NCBI GenBank assembly: GCA_937864535.1
Contig: CALMJS010000024.1
Coordinates: forward strand, 1 to 54,626
From: an uncultured Paracoccaceae bacterium
GTDB lineage: Bacteria; Pseudomonadota; Alphaproteobacteria; Rhodobacterales; Rhodobacteraceae
DNA: 54,626 nucleotides
Direction: 5' to 3'
Program-made: the position numbers and the translations under genes
Notes under the pieces: model-generated
What the model saw: only the letters and a program-made list of their open reading frames with translations
Databases searched by the model: none
What the model was told of the DNA's origin: nothing
Shown here: in pieces, positions 16,839 through 26,488 of the stretch
Layout of the letters: each line of letters begins with the position of its first letter
Numbering within the stretch: position 1 is the stretch's first letter

Positions 16839-17651
16839 ATGGCTCATACCAAGAACCACGATTACCACATTCTAGCCCCCTCTGTCTGGCCGTTCCTTTC
16901 GGCCGTTGGCGCGTTCATCATGCTGTTCGGTGCTGTCCAGTGGATGGCAAACGGCATGCCGTGGATGTTCTGGATCGGTCTGGTGGCCGTTCTCTACACT
17001 TCCGGCGCGTGGTGGGCTGACACCATCAAGGAAAACAAGGCAGGCGATCACACTGCGGTCGTTCGCATCGGTCTGCGCTATGGCGTGATCATGTTCATCA
17101 TGTCCGAAGTCATGTTCTTTGCGGCGTGGTTCTGGGCCTTCTTCAAGACCCACATGTATCCGATGTGGACCTACGCTGGCACCAGCTACCAGCAGCCGGA
17201 AATCATCCCGGTTCACGCCTTTGAACTGCCGCTGATCAACACGCTGATCCTGCTGTGTTCGGGCGCTGCCGTTACCTGGGCGCACCACGCTCTGGTCCAT
17301 GAAAACAACCGCAAGGACCTGATCCAGGGCCTGACCGTCGGTATCCTGCTGGGCCTGCTGTTCACCGTGTTCCAGGCTGTGGAATATATCGAACTGGTCA
17401 AGCACGAAGGCTATACGCTGGGCGGCGATGTGTTCTTTGGCACGTTCTTCATGGCGACCGGGTTCCACGGGTTCCACGTGATCATCGGGACGATCTTCCT
17501 GTTCGTCTGTCTGATCCGTGCGCTGCGCGGCCACTTTACCCCGGAATCGCACGTCGGCTTTGAGGCCGCCGCTTGGTACTGGCACTTTGTGGACGTCGTC
17601 TGGCTGTTCCTCTTTGCCGCTGTCTACATTTGGGGCATGGCCGGAATGTAA
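16839..17651 (+). CDS. coxC: Cytochrome c oxidase subunit III
   Basis: 270 residues, seven transmembrane segments, with the subunit III hallmarks [14 protein letters not shown] at the N-terminus, [13 protein letters not shown] with acidic SEVMFF before it, and the C-terminal [11 protein letters not shown] and [16 protein letters not shown]. It stabilises the catalytic core of the aa3 oxidase and its proton uptake. Last of the tight core operon; a weak hairpin follows before SURF1. Confidence 0.97.
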   Translation: MAHTKNHDYHILAPSVWPFLSAVGAFIMLFGAVQWMANGMPWMFWIGLVAVLYTSGAWWADTIKENKAGDHTAVVRIGLRYGVIMFIMSEVMFFAAWFWAFFKTHMYPMWTYAGTSYQQPEIIPVHAFELPLINTLILLCSGAAVTWAHHALVHENNRKDLIQGLTVGILLGLLFTVFQAVEYIELVKHEGYTLGGDVFFGTFFMATGFHGFHVIIGTIFLFVCLIRALRGHFTPESHVGFEAAAWYWHFVDVVWLFLFAAVYIWGMAGM

Positions 17652-17695
17652 TCGCATCCGGCACTTGACCGGAGGCGTATGACACGACATTGAAC

Positions 17696-17720
17696 CGCGC
17701 GGGGACCTCTCCGCGCGTTT
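17696..17720 (+). terminator. Weak hairpin between coxC and SURF1 gene
   Basis: Seven-base-pair GC stem (17696-17702 with 17711-17717), 8-base loop, then only TTT. It could partly terminate or stabilise the coxC message. Confidence 0.35.
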
Positions 17721-17738
17721 CCATTTAGAGGGCAACAT

Positions 17739-18413
17739 ATGCGTCGCATCCTGTTTCTGCTGACCTTTGGCCTGGGTGGCGTCGCTATCCTGCTGTCGCT
17801 CTGTTTCTGGCAGGTGCAGCGGTTGGATTGGAAACGCGGTATCCTGGCCGAGATCGAGGCCAAGCTGGCAGAGCCAGAGGTGCCGCTGATGGTCGCGCCC
17901 GTGGCTGGCGTCGATGACTATCGCCCCGTGACCCTGACCGGCACCCCCTCTGGCCAAGAGTTGCACGTGCTGTCCTCTGGCACCGTCGCGGGAACGGGCT
18001 ATCGCGTGATTTCCCGTTGGCTGACCGATGACGGGCGTGCGGTGATGGTCGATATGGGAGTTATGCCGCTCGATCTGGAAAACGCCGCGCCTGCGTTGGA
18101 TGTTCAGACCATCAGTGGCAATATCGCGTGGCCTGATGATGCCGCTGCGTCCTCTCCGCCGCCCGATGCGAACCGGAACCTTTGGTATGCCCGCGATACC
18201 GATGCGATGGCAGCCGTTCTTCAGGCAGAGCCGTTTATGGTTGTTTTGCGGTCCTCCACCGCGCCGGACCCGCGTCTGGTCCCGGTGCCCGTTGACACCT
18301 CGGGGATTAAGAACGATCACCGCGAATACGCAATCACCTGGTTCTTGCTGGCTGTTGTATGGGCCGCAATGACCGCCTATTTTATTTTCCGCCCCGCCGC
18401 CAAAAAGGACTGA
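17739..18413 (+). CDS. SURF1 family oxidase assembly protein
   Basis: 224 residues with the SURF1 layout: one transmembrane helix at the start (about 5-22), a periplasmic domain, and a second helix near the C-terminus (about 197-217). Family motifs include FWQVQRLDWK after the first helix, PVTLTGT, and a late NDHREYAITWF just before the second helix. SURF1 assists haem a insertion into subunit I. It lies in the cox gene run and shares its direction. Confidence 0.92.
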   Translation: MRRILFLLTFGLGGVAILLSLCFWQVQRLDWKRGILAEIEAKLAEPEVPLMVAPVAGVDDYRPVTLTGTPSGQELHVLSSGTVAGTGYRVISRWLTDDGRAVMVDMGVMPLDLENAAPALDVQTISGNIAWPDDAAASSPPPDANRNLWYARDTDAMAAVLQAEPFMVVLRSSTAPDPRLVPVPVDTSGIKNDHREYAITWFLLAVVWAAMTAYFIFRPAAKKD

Positions 18414-18416
18414 CCG

Positions 18417-19805
18417 ATGCGCTATATTTCGACCCGTGGAACGGCCCCTGTTTTGACCTTTGAAGAGGCCATGATGACCGGGCTGGCGCGCGACGGCGGC
18501 CTCTACGTGCCCGAGAGCTTTCCACAGTTTAGCGCCGATGACATCGCGTCCATGGCTGGGCTGACCTATGAGGACATCGCCTTTCGCGTGATGAAGCCGT
18601 TTATCGGCGAGACCTTTACCGACCAAGAGTTCAAGTCTCTGATCGCCAAGGCCTATGCAGGGTTCGGCCATGCTGCCCGCGCGCCGCTGGTGCAACTGGC
18701 TCCGAACCATTTTCTGCTGGAATTGTTCCACGGTCCGACCTTGGCGTTCAAGGATTTCGCCATGCAGCTCATCGGCCAGATGATGCAAGCCGCGCTGGCG
18801 CGGTCGGGCAAGCGGATCACCATTGTGGGCGCGACCTCGGGCGATACCGGATCGGCGGCGATGGAGGCCTTCCGCGGGCTGTCGAATGTCGATGTGTTCA
18901 TCCTCTTCCCGCATGGCCGGGTGTCCGAGGTCCAGCGTCGTCAAATGACCACGCCCGCCGATGCCAATGTGCATGCGCTGGCGGTCGATGGGGATTTTGA
19001 CGACTGTCAGGCCGCGCTCAAGGATATGTTCAACGACTTCGACTTCCGCGATGAGGTCCATCTGGCGGGGGTGAACTCGATCAACTGGGGCCGCGTTTTG
19101 GCGCAGGTCGTCTATTTCTTCTCTTCGGCGGTCTCGCTGGGCGCACCGCATCGCAAGGTGTCGTTTACCGTCCCGACGGGCAATTTCGGCGATATTTTCG
19201 CCGGTTATGTCGCCAAGAAGATGGGTCTGCCGATTGAACGGCTGGTGGTCGCGACCAACCAGAACGACATCTTGCATCGTACCCTCGAAACCGGTGTCCA
19301 GCAAAAGCAGGGCGTGACCCCGTCGATCAGCCCGTCGATGGACATTCAGGTGTCGTCGAATTTCGAGCGGGCGCTGTTTGATGCCTACGGTCGCGACGGC
19401 GCTGTGACCGCGCAGGCGATGGCGGACCTCAAGGACAAGGGCGTGTTCACGATTTCGCAGGGAGCCTATGATTTCCTGAAGGACACGTTCAACTCTGGCC
19501 GCGCTTCTGAGGAAGAAACGCTTGCCACAATCGGCGGGCAATTGGATATCTGCGGCGAATTGCTTTGCCCGCATTCGGCCGTTGGTGTCAAAGTAGCACA
19601 GGACTTCCTGGGCGAAACCCCGATGATTACGCTTGCTACCGCACATCCGGCCAAGTTCCCCGATGCCGTCGAACAGGCTTCGGGCATCCGTCCGCCTCTT
19701 CCCCCGCGCATGGCTGATCTATATGACCGTGACGAACGGGTGACGCGGGTTGCCAATGATCTACCGGCCATTCAGGCCATTATTCGGGAGCGTCGCGCGC
19801 AGTGA
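18417..19805 (+). CDS. thrC: Threonine synthase
   Basis: 462 residues, the long form of the fold II PLP enzyme. The PLP lysine is in FHGPTLAFKDFA (about residues 102-113), and the phosphate-binding loop is GATSGDTGSAA. It converts O-phosphohomoserine to threonine and phosphate. The stop overlaps the GTG start of the M16 peptidase gene (GTGA). The thrC-peptidase-acetyltransferase order directly behind the cytochrome oxidase genes looks like one long transcription unit. Confidence 0.97.
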   Translation: MRYISTRGTAPVLTFEEAMMTGLARDGGLYVPESFPQFSADDIASMAGLTYEDIAFRVMKPFIGETFTDQEFKSLIAKAYAGFGHAARAPLVQLAPNHFLLELFHGPTLAFKDFAMQLIGQMMQAALARSGKRITIVGATSGDTGSAAMEAFRGLSNVDVFILFPHGRVSEVQRRQMTTPADANVHALAVDGDFDDCQAALKDMFNDFDFRDEVHLAGVNSINWGRVLAQVVYFFSSAVSLGAPHRKVSFTVPTGNFGDIFAGYVAKKMGLPIERLVVATNQNDILHRTLETGVQQKQGVTPSISPSMDIQVSSNFERALFDAYGRDGAVTAQAMADLKDKGVFTISQGAYDFLKDTFNSGRASEEETLATIGGQLDICGELLCPHSAVGVKVAQDFLGETPMITLATAHPAKFPDAVEQASGIRPPLPPRMADLYDRDERVTRVANDLPAIQAIIRERRAQ

Positions 19806-21067
19806 CCATTCGCACTCACACTCTGCCGAACGGCTTTCGTATTGCGACCGAAGAGATGCCCGGTCTGAAGTCAGCCTCAGTCGGTGTCTGGGTCATGGCA
19901 GGGGCCCGCAATGAGCGGGTCGAGCAGAACGGAATTGCGCATTTCCTTGAACATATGGCGTTCAAGGGCACCAAGCGTCGCACGGCATTGCAAATCGCCG
20001 AGGCGATCGAAGATGTGGGCGGCTATATCAACGCCTACACCAGCCGCGAGGCGACGGCCTATTACGCGCGGGTTCTGGAACAGGATGTGGCGCTGGGGCT
20101 CGATATCATTGGCGATATCCTGATCAATCCGGTGTTCAATCCGGCGGATATCGACGTTGAACGGCATGTCATCTTGCAAGAAATCGGGCTGGCCTATGAC
20201 ACGCCGGACGATATCGTATTCGACTGGCTGCAAGAGGCTGCCTATCCCGACCAACCCATCGGCCGCACCATTCTGGGGCCCACTGAACGGGTGTCTGCCT
20301 TTGGCGGTGACGACCTGCGCTTGTTCATGGGCGAAAACTATGCGCCCGAGAACATGGTGCTGGCGGCGGCAGGGGCGGTGGATCACGACGCTATCGTCGC
20401 GCAGGCGATCGAGATTTTTGGCGGGCTGTCCCGTCGGTCCTCGGTGATCCCCTATTTGCCGGCGCGGTTCACGGGCGGCGAAAAGCGCGAGCTGAAAAAG
20501 CTCGAGCAGGTTCATTTCACGCTCGGGTTTGAAGGGCCGGACTATCTGAGCGACGACATTTACACGGCGCAGATCTATTCGTCGGCCCTGGGTGGCGGGA
20601 TTTCCAGCCGCCTGTTCCAGGAGATCCGGGAAAACCGGGGGCTGTGCTATTCGATCTTTGCCCAGACCGGCGCCTATGCCGACACCGGCATGATGACGAT
20701 CTATGCAGGGACCTCGTCTCAGGATATCGCGCAACTGGTGTCGCTGACCGTGGACGAGCTCAAGCGCGCCGCCGATGACATGTCCGAGGCAGAGGTTGCC
20801 CGCGCCCGTGCCCAGATGAAGGCCGGTTTGCTGATGGGGCTCGAGAGCCCGTCGAGTCGCGCCGAACGGTTGTCCCACATGATCCATAGCAAGGGCCGGA
20901 TCATTGATCTGGAGGAAACCATTGCGCTGATCGACGATGTGTCGGTGCAAAAAGTTCGCGATTTTGCCGCGCAGATGGCGGGCGGCGCTGAAATGGCCCT
21001 CGCGATTTATGGTCCCGGACAGAAGTCTCCTGATCTGGGGGCGATCAAGGCACGGTTGGCAGCCTGA
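19802..21067 (+). CDS. M16 family zinc peptidase (processing-peptidase-like)
   Basis: 421 residues starting at GTG in a GTGA overlap with thrC. The inverted zinc motif H-x-x-E-H is intact at 47-51 (HFLEH), followed by the usual FKGTKRRT. The second half has the glycine-rich loop ALGGGISSRLFQEIRE of the inactive domain. Alphaproteobacterial members are close to the beta subunit of mitochondrial processing peptidase. Substrate unknown; probably cytoplasmic, because no signal peptide is present. Confidence 0.93.
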   Translation: MTIRTHTLPNGFRIATEEMPGLKSASVGVWVMAGARNERVEQNGIAHFLEHMAFKGTKRRTALQIAEAIEDVGGYINAYTSREATAYYARVLEQDVALGLDIIGDILINPVFNPADIDVERHVILQEIGLAYDTPDDIVFDWLQEAAYPDQPIGRTILGPTERVSAFGGDDLRLFMGENYAPENMVLAAAGAVDHDAIVAQAIEIFGGLSRRSSVIPYLPARFTGGEKRELKKLEQVHFTLGFEGPDYLSDDIYTAQIYSSALGGGISSRLFQEIRENRGLCYSIFAQTGAYADTGMMTIYAGTSSQDIAQLVSLTVDELKRAADDMSEAEVARARAQMKAGLLMGLESPSSRAERLSHMIHSKGRIIDLEETIALIDDVSVQKVRDFAAQMAGGAEMALAIYGPGQKSPDLGAIKARLAA

Positions 21068-21651
21068 TGCTTGGGCGGCGGCGTAAGGTACGGCTCGAAA
21101 CCGAGCGGTTGACCCTGCGACCGCCGGAGCATGGCGATTGGCGGGCTTGGGCTGACCTGCGCCATCAGAGCCGCGAGTTCCTGATTCCATGGGAGCCGAC
21201 CTGGGCCGAGGATCACCTGTCGCGCAAGGCCTTTACCAATCGGGTCTATTGGGCGCAGAGGTCGATCGCCACCGGAACAGCCGTGCCGCTGTTCCTGATC
21301 CGTCGCAGCGACCAGATGCTGATGGGAGCGATTACCCTCGACAACATTCGCCGTGGTCCGGCCCAGTCCGGCACGACCGGGTATTGGATCGGGCAACCCT
21401 ATGCGCGGCAGGGATATATGCGCGAAGCTGTCATTGCGTTGGTCCACTACGCCTTTGTCGATCTGGACCTGAGCCGGATCGAGGCGGGGTGTTTGCCCGA
21501 AAACACGCCATCGCGCAAACTGCTGGAAAATTGTGGTTACAAGTACGAAGGCGTGGCGCAGAGCTATCTGCAGATCAACGGGCGTTGGCGCAGCCATGTG
21601 CTCTATGCGAGTCTGCGCGCGGATCGTCGCGGGAAAACCGATGTAGGATAG
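21067..21651 (+). CDS. GNAT acetyltransferase, RimJ/RimL type
   Basis: 194 residues; start overlaps the previous stop in TGATG. The opening LETERLTLRPPEHGDW, the acetyl-CoA strand GTTGYWIGQPYARQGYMREA, and SRKLLENCGYKYEG near the end are the RimJ/RimL (Acetyltransf_3) signatures. It likely acetylates a protein N-terminus or small amine; the exact substrate is not visible. End of the thrC run; a GC-rich inverted-repeat element follows. Confidence 0.9.
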   Translation: MLGRRRKVRLETERLTLRPPEHGDWRAWADLRHQSREFLIPWEPTWAEDHLSRKAFTNRVYWAQRSIATGTAVPLFLIRRSDQMLMGAITLDNIRRGPAQSGTTGYWIGQPYARQGYMREAVIALVHYAFVDLDLSRIEAGCLPENTPSRKLLENCGYKYEGVAQSYLQINGRWRSHVLYASLRADRRGKTDVG

Positions 21652-21708
21652 GGGGCTCTGCCCCCTCGGCCCGATGGGCCTCCCCCCGGGATATTTTTGG
21701 CACAAAGG
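21650..21708 (+). repeat. Rhodobacteraceae-type intergenic repeat with two hairpins
   Basis: The stretch has a GGGGGC-tct-GCCCCC hairpin (about 21651-21665), then GGCCC-gat-GGGCC (about 21668-21680), then a C-run and GGGATATTTTTGGC. I recall near-identical intergenic sequences scattered in roseobacter genomes. On the plus strand it may end the thrC-acetyltransferase transcript. Only one copy is recognisable in this window. Confidence 0.55.
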
Positions 21709-21715
21709 CAAGGGT

Positions 21716-23125
21716 ATGGTTCAGAGCGTTGACGACAAATTCGTTGCTGGTTTGGTGGCCTCTCATGGAGAGACTTTGCTGCGCGAGAGCAGCGCCGGCT
21801 ATTTGACCGAGCCGCGCGGCCGCTGGAAGGGGCAAGGGGTCGTTGTGGCCCCGCGTACAACCCAAGAAGTTGCGGATATTGTCCGTCAATGTGCGGCTGC
21901 CGACGTCGGGATCGTTCCCTACGCGGGAGGGACGGGGCTGGTTTCGGGGCAGATCAAGGGCGATGGGGCTGTACCGTTGGTGGTCAGTCTAGAGCGGATG
22001 ACCGCGATCCGCGCGGTTTATCCGGATGAAAACGTGCTGGTTTGTGACGCTGGCTGTATCTTGGCACAGGTCCAAGAGGCTGCCGAGGCTGCCGGGCGGA
22101 TGTTCCCACTGTCACTCGCCTCTGAAGGGACGGCGCGGATCGGCGGGTTGCTCGGGACCAATGCGGGCGGGGTCAATGTCCTGCGCTATGGCAATGCGCG
22201 GGCACAGGTTCTGGGTCTGGAGGTCGTGACAGCGCAGGGGCAGATCTGGCACGGGCTGACACGTCTGCGAAAGGATAACACCGGCTATGATCTGCGCGAT
22301 CTGATGATCGGCTCCGAGGGGACCTTGGGCATCATTACTGCGGCGGCTCTGAAACTGGTGCCGCGCCCGGCGATCGAGGCGGCCGCGCTATTGGTTGTGC
22401 CGTCGCCGCGGGCTGCTCTCGATCTGCTATCGCTGGCGCAGGGACAGATTGGCGAGGGGATTTCCGCTTTTGAACTCATCCATCGGCAAGGTTGGGAGTT
22501 TCTGGCCGAAACCGGTGTGCCGCATGCCAAACCGTTTGGCGAAATTCCGGAGTGGTCAGTGTTGATCGATCTGGGGCTGGGAGCAGGGCAGTCGCCGCAG
22601 GCCGCGCTGGAACATCTGTTTGAGGTTGCGCTGGACGCGGGGCTGGTGAGTGATGGGGTCATTGCCCAATCCGAGGCCCAGCGGCAGGCGTTCTGGTCGA
22701 TCCGTGAAAGCATCCCGGAGGGTAACAAACGCATCGGATCGATTTCTTCGCATGATATCGGGATTCCGCTCTCTCGCATTCCGGAGTTTATCGACGTGGC
22801 TCCGGCAGAATTGGCCAAGGTTGCCGATGTGCGGATCAACTGCTTTGGCCATTTGGGCGATGGCAACCTGCACTACAACGTGTTTCCGGCAAAGGGTCGC
22901 GACCGCAAGGACTATGACCATGTCAAAGCAGCGGTGCAGGAGGTCATTCACGACCTCGTGGTTCAGTTCGAGGGGTCGATCAGTGCGGAACATGGCATTG
23001 GCCGCCACAAGGTTGCGGATCTGGAGCGTTATGCCGATCCGCAAAAACTGGTGATGATGCGGGCGATCAAGGCCGCCTTGGACCCGCAGGGGATCATGAA
23101 TCCGGGGGCTGTTCTGGCGGTTTGA
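21716..23125 (+). CDS. FAD-binding oxidoreductase, D-lactate/D-2-hydroxyglutarate dehydrogenase-like
   Basis: 469 residues from MVQSVDDKF; the in-frame extension upstream belongs to the repeat element. FAD_binding_4 domain: PYAGGTGLVSGQ near 79-90, IGGLLGTNAGGVNVLRYG, and GSEGTLGIIT. C-terminal FAD-oxidase domain: CFGHLGDGNLHYNVF and the metal/substrate motif SAEHGIGRHK. These mark the GlcD/D2HGDH group, which oxidises a D-2-hydroxy acid to the 2-keto acid. Single gene, convergent with apt with no bases between stop codons. The exact substrate (D-lactate, D-2-hydroxyglutarate or glycolate) is not decided by sequence; no GlcE/GlcF partner is adjacent. Confidence 0.88.
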   Translation: MVQSVDDKFVAGLVASHGETLLRESSAGYLTEPRGRWKGQGVVVAPRTTQEVADIVRQCAAADVGIVPYAGGTGLVSGQIKGDGAVPLVVSLERMTAIRAVYPDENVLVCDAGCILAQVQEAAEAAGRMFPLSLASEGTARIGGLLGTNAGGVNVLRYGNARAQVLGLEVVTAQGQIWHGLTRLRKDNTGYDLRDLMIGSEGTLGIITAAALKLVPRPAIEAAALLVVPSPRAALDLLSLAQGQIGEGISAFELIHRQGWEFLAETGVPHAKPFGEIPEWSVLIDLGLGAGQSPQAALEHLFEVALDAGLVSDGVIAQSEAQRQAFWSIRESIPEGNKRIGSISSHDIGIPLSRIPEFIDVAPAELAKVADVRINCFGHLGDGNLHYNVFPAKGRDRKDYDHVKAAVQEVIHDLVVQFEGSISAEHGIGRHKVADLERYADPQKLVMMRAIKAALDPQGIMNPGAVLAV

Positions 23126-23656
23126 TCAGTGACCTGAAAAATCGCACAGGCAATGCACAAAAAGCCCGAGCTCGGTCAGAACACTACGACCTCCAAGGTC
23201 AGGCAGATCGACCACAAAGGCGGTTCCGGCTACCTCGGCCCCGAGGCGTTCGATCAATTTGACGCCCGCGCGGGCGGTGCCTCCGGTTGCCAGAAGATCG
23301 TCAACCAAGAGGACCCGCTCGCCAGCCTCTAGCGCGTCCTGATGAATTTCGACGGTCGCCTGACCGTATTCGAGGCTATAGTCCTGCGCATAGGTCGCGG
23401 CAGGCAATTTGCCCTTTTTGCGGATCGGGACAAAGCCGACGCCAAGCTGATGCGCGACCGCGCCGCCCAGAATAAAGCCGCGTGCCTCGAGGCCAACGAC
23501 CTTGTCGATGCGTTGATCCAGAAACGGATAGATCAGCTGATCGACAGCCATCCGGAACCCGCGCGGGTCCGCGAAAAGCGTTGTGACATCGCGGAACATG
23601 ATCCCCTCGTTCGGGAAATCGGGGATGGTGCGGATGTAGTCTTGGACGGGTTTCAT
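23126..23656 (-). CDS. apt: Adenine phosphoribosyltransferase
   Basis: 176 residues, the family length. The PRPP-binding loop is [25 protein letters not shown] near the N-terminus and [16 protein letters not shown] are Apt signatures. It makes AMP from adenine and PRPP. It follows mtnP on the same strand after 33 bases; MtnP releases adenine, so the pair forms a two-step adenine recycling unit. Confidence 0.96.
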   Translation of the reverse strand: MKPVQDYIRTIPDFPNEGIMFRDVTTLFADPRGFRMAVDQLIYPFLDQRIDKVVGLEARGFILGGAVAHQLGVGFVPIRKKGKLPAATYAQDYSLEYGQATVEIHQDALEAGERVLLVDDLLATGGTARAGVKLIERLGAEVAGTAFVVDLPDLGGRSVLTELGLFVHCLCDFSGH

Positions 23657-23689
23657 CGGCGGGACTCTGTTTTTGGCACTGCTGCCGGA

Positions 23690-24562
23690 TTACGCGGTCA
23701 AGACGCGGCCGGCAATGGTTCGGAGCTGTTCTATCATCAACGGGTCCCTCTTGTCCGGGGCAGTCATGATCGCAAATTCGAGCGCACGATCGCAGCCGCA
23801 GGGGCAGGGCAACCGATCCGGCTGGAGCAGCCGGGGGAGGGCGGCGACCGTCTGTTTGGCCTTGGCGGTGTTCCCATGCATGGTGCGGATGACATCCGCG
23901 ACCTGAACCGCGCCGTGGTCCGGGTGCCAGCAATCGTAGTCGGTGACCATCGCGATCGAGGCATAACACAGCTCTGCTTCGCGGGCGAGTTTCGCCTCTG
24001 GCATGTTGGTCATGCCGATCACATCGCAGCCCCATGATTTGTACATCAGGCTCTCTGCCATCGAGGAGAACTGCGGTCCCTCCATCGCGAGGTAGGTCCC
24101 ACCCCGATGAACCGTGACGCCGGTCGCGCGGGCGGCGGTTTCGATATGATCCATCAGTCGGGAACACGTCGGATGGGCCACGCTGACATGCGCGACGAGG
24201 CCGGGACCAAAAAACGATTTTTCTCGGGCAAAGGTGCGGTCGATGAATTGATCTACAACGACAAAATCGCCGGGGGCCATGTGGTCATGGAAACTGCCAC
24301 AGGCGGACAGGCTGATGACATCCGTCACGCCGACTTGCTTGAGCGCGGCTATATTGGCCCGATAGTTGATCGAGCTGGGCGTTTGCACATGCCCCCGACC
24401 GTGTCGCGGCAGGAAGACCATGTCTACGCCGTCAAGTTGACCTGTCAATACGGCATCGGATGGCGGCCCCCATGGCGTTTCGACCGGGATCCACTGACGT
24501 TCGGTCAATCCGTCGATATCATAGAGCCCCGATCCACCAATGATGCCGATTTTGGTCTTCAT
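23690..24562 (-). CDS. mtnP: S-methyl-5'-thioadenosine phosphorylase
   Basis: 290 residues. GIIGGSGLYDIDGL opens the PNP/MTAP fold; FLPRHGRGH, SINYRANIAALK, YLAMEGPQFSSMAES and VIGMTNMPEAKLAREAE are the MTAP subgroup signatures. It phosphorolyses methylthioadenosine (from polyamine or homoserine-lactone synthesis) to adenine and 5-methylthioribose-1-phosphate. The acyl-homoserine-lactone synthase near 39.4 kb is one source of methylthioadenosine in the same cell. Confidence 0.96.
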   Translation of the reverse strand: MKTKIGIIGGSGLYDIDGLTERQWIPVETPWGPPSDAVLTGQLDGVDMVFLPRHGRGHVQTPSSINYRANIAALKQVGVTDVISLSACGSFHDHMAPGDFVVVDQFIDRTFAREKSFFGPGLVAHVSVAHPTCSRLMDHIETAARATGVTVHRGGTYLAMEGPQFSSMAESLMYKSWGCDVIGMTNMPEAKLAREAELCYASIAMVTDYDCWHPDHGAVQVADVIRTMHGNTAKAKQTVAALPRLLQPDRLPCPCGCDRALEFAIMTAPDKRDPLMIEQLRTIAGRVLTA

Positions 24563-24788
24563 GCCGTTGATTCCTTGTGGGTTTGCAGAGGCATGGTGGA
24601 CCTGAACGGGTCAGAGATCAACACAACCTAAAGAAGATAATCTTTTGTCGGTTCTTAACTTTTCGGGTTTAGAGTCGGCGAGAGGATTGGAGGTAGATCA
24701 AGGTAACAACGGAAAAACAGCTTCGCGGGTTTCGTCCTGCGCCGTATCGGGTTAAGGGGTGTGCAAGCGAACAGGAACAGGAATTGAG

Positions 24789-26399
24789 ATGCCCGAGGTC
24801 TCTTTGGCGGCATTTGCGCGCCGTATTGCAATTGCCGATAAAAACGAACTGACGCCCGCGCAGATCAGGACCGACGTGCTGTCTGGCCTGACGGTTGCGC
24901 TTGCCCTCGTGCCAGAGGCGGTTGCCTTTGCCTTTGTGGCGCAGGTGCATCCGCTGGTCGGGCTCTACGCCGCGTTTATCATAGGGCTGGTGACGGCAGT
25001 GCTCGGCGGGCGACCGGGCATGATTTCTGGGGCAACCGGGGCCTTGGCCGTGGTGATGGTCGCCTTGGTCGCCGAGCATGGGGTGGAATATCTGTTTGCG
25101 ACGGTTGTGCTGATGGGCCTCATTCAGGTCACAGTCGGTTTGTTGCGCTGGGGGAAATTTATCCGCCTTGTGCCGCATCCTGTGATGCTTGGTTTTGTAA
25201 ATGGTCTGGCGGTCGTGATTTTCCTCGCCCAGCTTGGTCAGTTCAAGGCGCCGGGGAGCGAGGCGACGGGGCAGGGGATGTCGGGCGCGGTCTGGCTCAG
25301 CGGGGCGCCGATGGTATGGATGCTGGCGCTCACCGGCCTGACGATGCTGGTCATCTGGCTTTTGCCCAAGGTGACGACGGTCATCCCCGCCCCCTTGGCT
25401 GGAATTGTGATCACGGCGCTGATCGTTGTTGTCTTTGGCATTGATGTGCCCCGTGTGGGCGACATGGCCGAGATCCAGGGCGGTCTGCCGGTGTTCCACA
25501 TCCCGATGGTTCCTCTCACGTTTGAAACACTGCAGATCATTTTGCCCTATGCGATCATTTGCGCGGCTGTCGGCCTGATCGAGAGCCTGCTGACGCTGAA
25601 CCTTGTCGGCGAGATGACCGGCAAACGGGGCGGAGCCAGTCAGGAATGTATCGCGCAGGGGTCCGCGAACCTGATTGCCGGGTTTTTCGGAACCATGGGG
25701 GGCTGCGCGATGATCGGCCAGTCGATGATCAACGTCAAATCCGGTGGCCGGACCCGCGTTGCCGGTGTGACTGCCGCGCTGTTTTTGCTGGCCTTTATTG
25801 TTGTGGCCAGTCCGCTGATCGAACAGATTCCGCTGGCTGCGCTGGTCGGGGTGATGTTCATGGTGGTCATCGGGACCTTTGCCTGGAATAGCTTGCGCAT
25901 CCTGACCAAGGTTCCGCTGACCGATGCCTTTGTCATTATCCTTGTCACTGTTGTGACCGTGGCGACCGACCTCGCAACCGCTGTTGTGGTCGGGGTGATC
26001 GTTTCCGCGCTGTCCTACGCGTGGACCAATGCGCGACGCATCCACGCCAAGGTCTATACCACCCCGGAAGGTGCTAAAGTGTATCAGGTGCAGGGGCCGC
26101 TGTTCTTTGGGTCGACCGATGGCTTTAACGAACTGTTCGATCCCGCGACTGACCCCGCGCTCGTGATCGTGGATTTTGCGGACAGCCGCGTCGCCGATCA
26201 ATCCGCGCTGCAAGCCATTGAGGCCGTCGCTGCCAAATATGAGGCGGAGGGCAAGCAGATTCAGTTGCGCCACCTGAGCCGGGACTGTCATCAGTTGCTC
26301 AAGAAAGCCGGGCATTTGATGATCGATAGCGACGATGACCCCGATTATCAGATCGCCGTCGATTACAGCGTGCGCACCGGCATTTTGGGCAGTCACTAG
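24789..26399 (+). CDS. SulP family anion transporter with STAS domain
   Basis: 536 residues starting at MPEVSLAAF, with AGGA upstream. The membrane part has about 12 hydrophobic segments with SulP features: DVLSGLTVALALVPEAVAFAFVAQVHPLVGLYA at the start and GSANLIAGFFGTMGGCAMIGQS in the middle. The C-terminal STAS domain (about 430-520) carries VIVDFADSRVADQSALQAI. SulP proteins carry sulfate, bicarbonate or dicarboxylates; this one cannot be assigned. A strong terminator follows. Confidence 0.93.
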   Translation: MPEVSLAAFARRIAIADKNELTPAQIRTDVLSGLTVALALVPEAVAFAFVAQVHPLVGLYAAFIIGLVTAVLGGRPGMISGATGALAVVMVALVAEHGVEYLFATVVLMGLIQVTVGLLRWGKFIRLVPHPVMLGFVNGLAVVIFLAQLGQFKAPGSEATGQGMSGAVWLSGAPMVWMLALTGLTMLVIWLLPKVTTVIPAPLAGIVITALIVVVFGIDVPRVGDMAEIQGGLPVFHIPMVPLTFETLQIILPYAIICAAVGLIESLLTLNLVGEMTGKRGGASQECIAQGSANLIAGFFGTMGGCAMIGQSMINVKSGGRTRVAGVTAALFLLAFIVVASPLIEQIPLAALVGVMFMVVIGTFAWNSLRILTKVPLTDAFVIILVTVVTVATDLATAVVVGVIVSALSYAWTNARRIHAKVYTTPEGAKVYQVQGPLFFGSTDGFNELFDPATDPALVIVDFADSRVADQSALQAIEAVAAKYEAEGKQIQLRHLSRDCHQLLKKAGHLMIDSDDDPDYQIAVDYSVRTGILGSH

Positions 26400-26433
26400 T
26401 CTGTCGGACTGGCCCGGGTGACAGTATTGGATC

Positions 26434-26463
26434 AAAGGGCGCGGCGCGAGTCGCGCCCTTTTT
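26434..26463 (+). terminator. Terminator after the SulP gene
   Basis: Perfect 10-base-pair stem (26434-26443 with 26452-26461), 8-base loop, T-run after it. It separates the transporter from the sdh promoter region. Confidence 0.85.
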
Positions 26464-26474
26464 CTGACTAAAAC

Positions 26475-26488
26475 TGTAATGAATTACA
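26475..26488. promoter_or_regulatory. Palindrome TGTAAT-GA-ATTACA upstream of sdhC
   Basis: Perfect inverted repeat with 6-base arms, centred 13 bases before the first TGTGATCACA palindrome. It is a likely operator; the binding protein is unknown. Confidence 0.5.

Noticed and set aside
16872-19646. Very long open frame (924 codons) on the minus strand across coxC, SURF1 and thrC.
   Set aside because: High-GC codon bias produces such antisense frames. The plus-strand genes carry full family signatures, and this frame has no recognisable domain.
24669-26435. Long minus-strand frame (588 codons) opposite the SulP gene.
   Set aside because: Mirror of a strongly supported transporter gene; rich in His, Gln and Arg without domain pattern.
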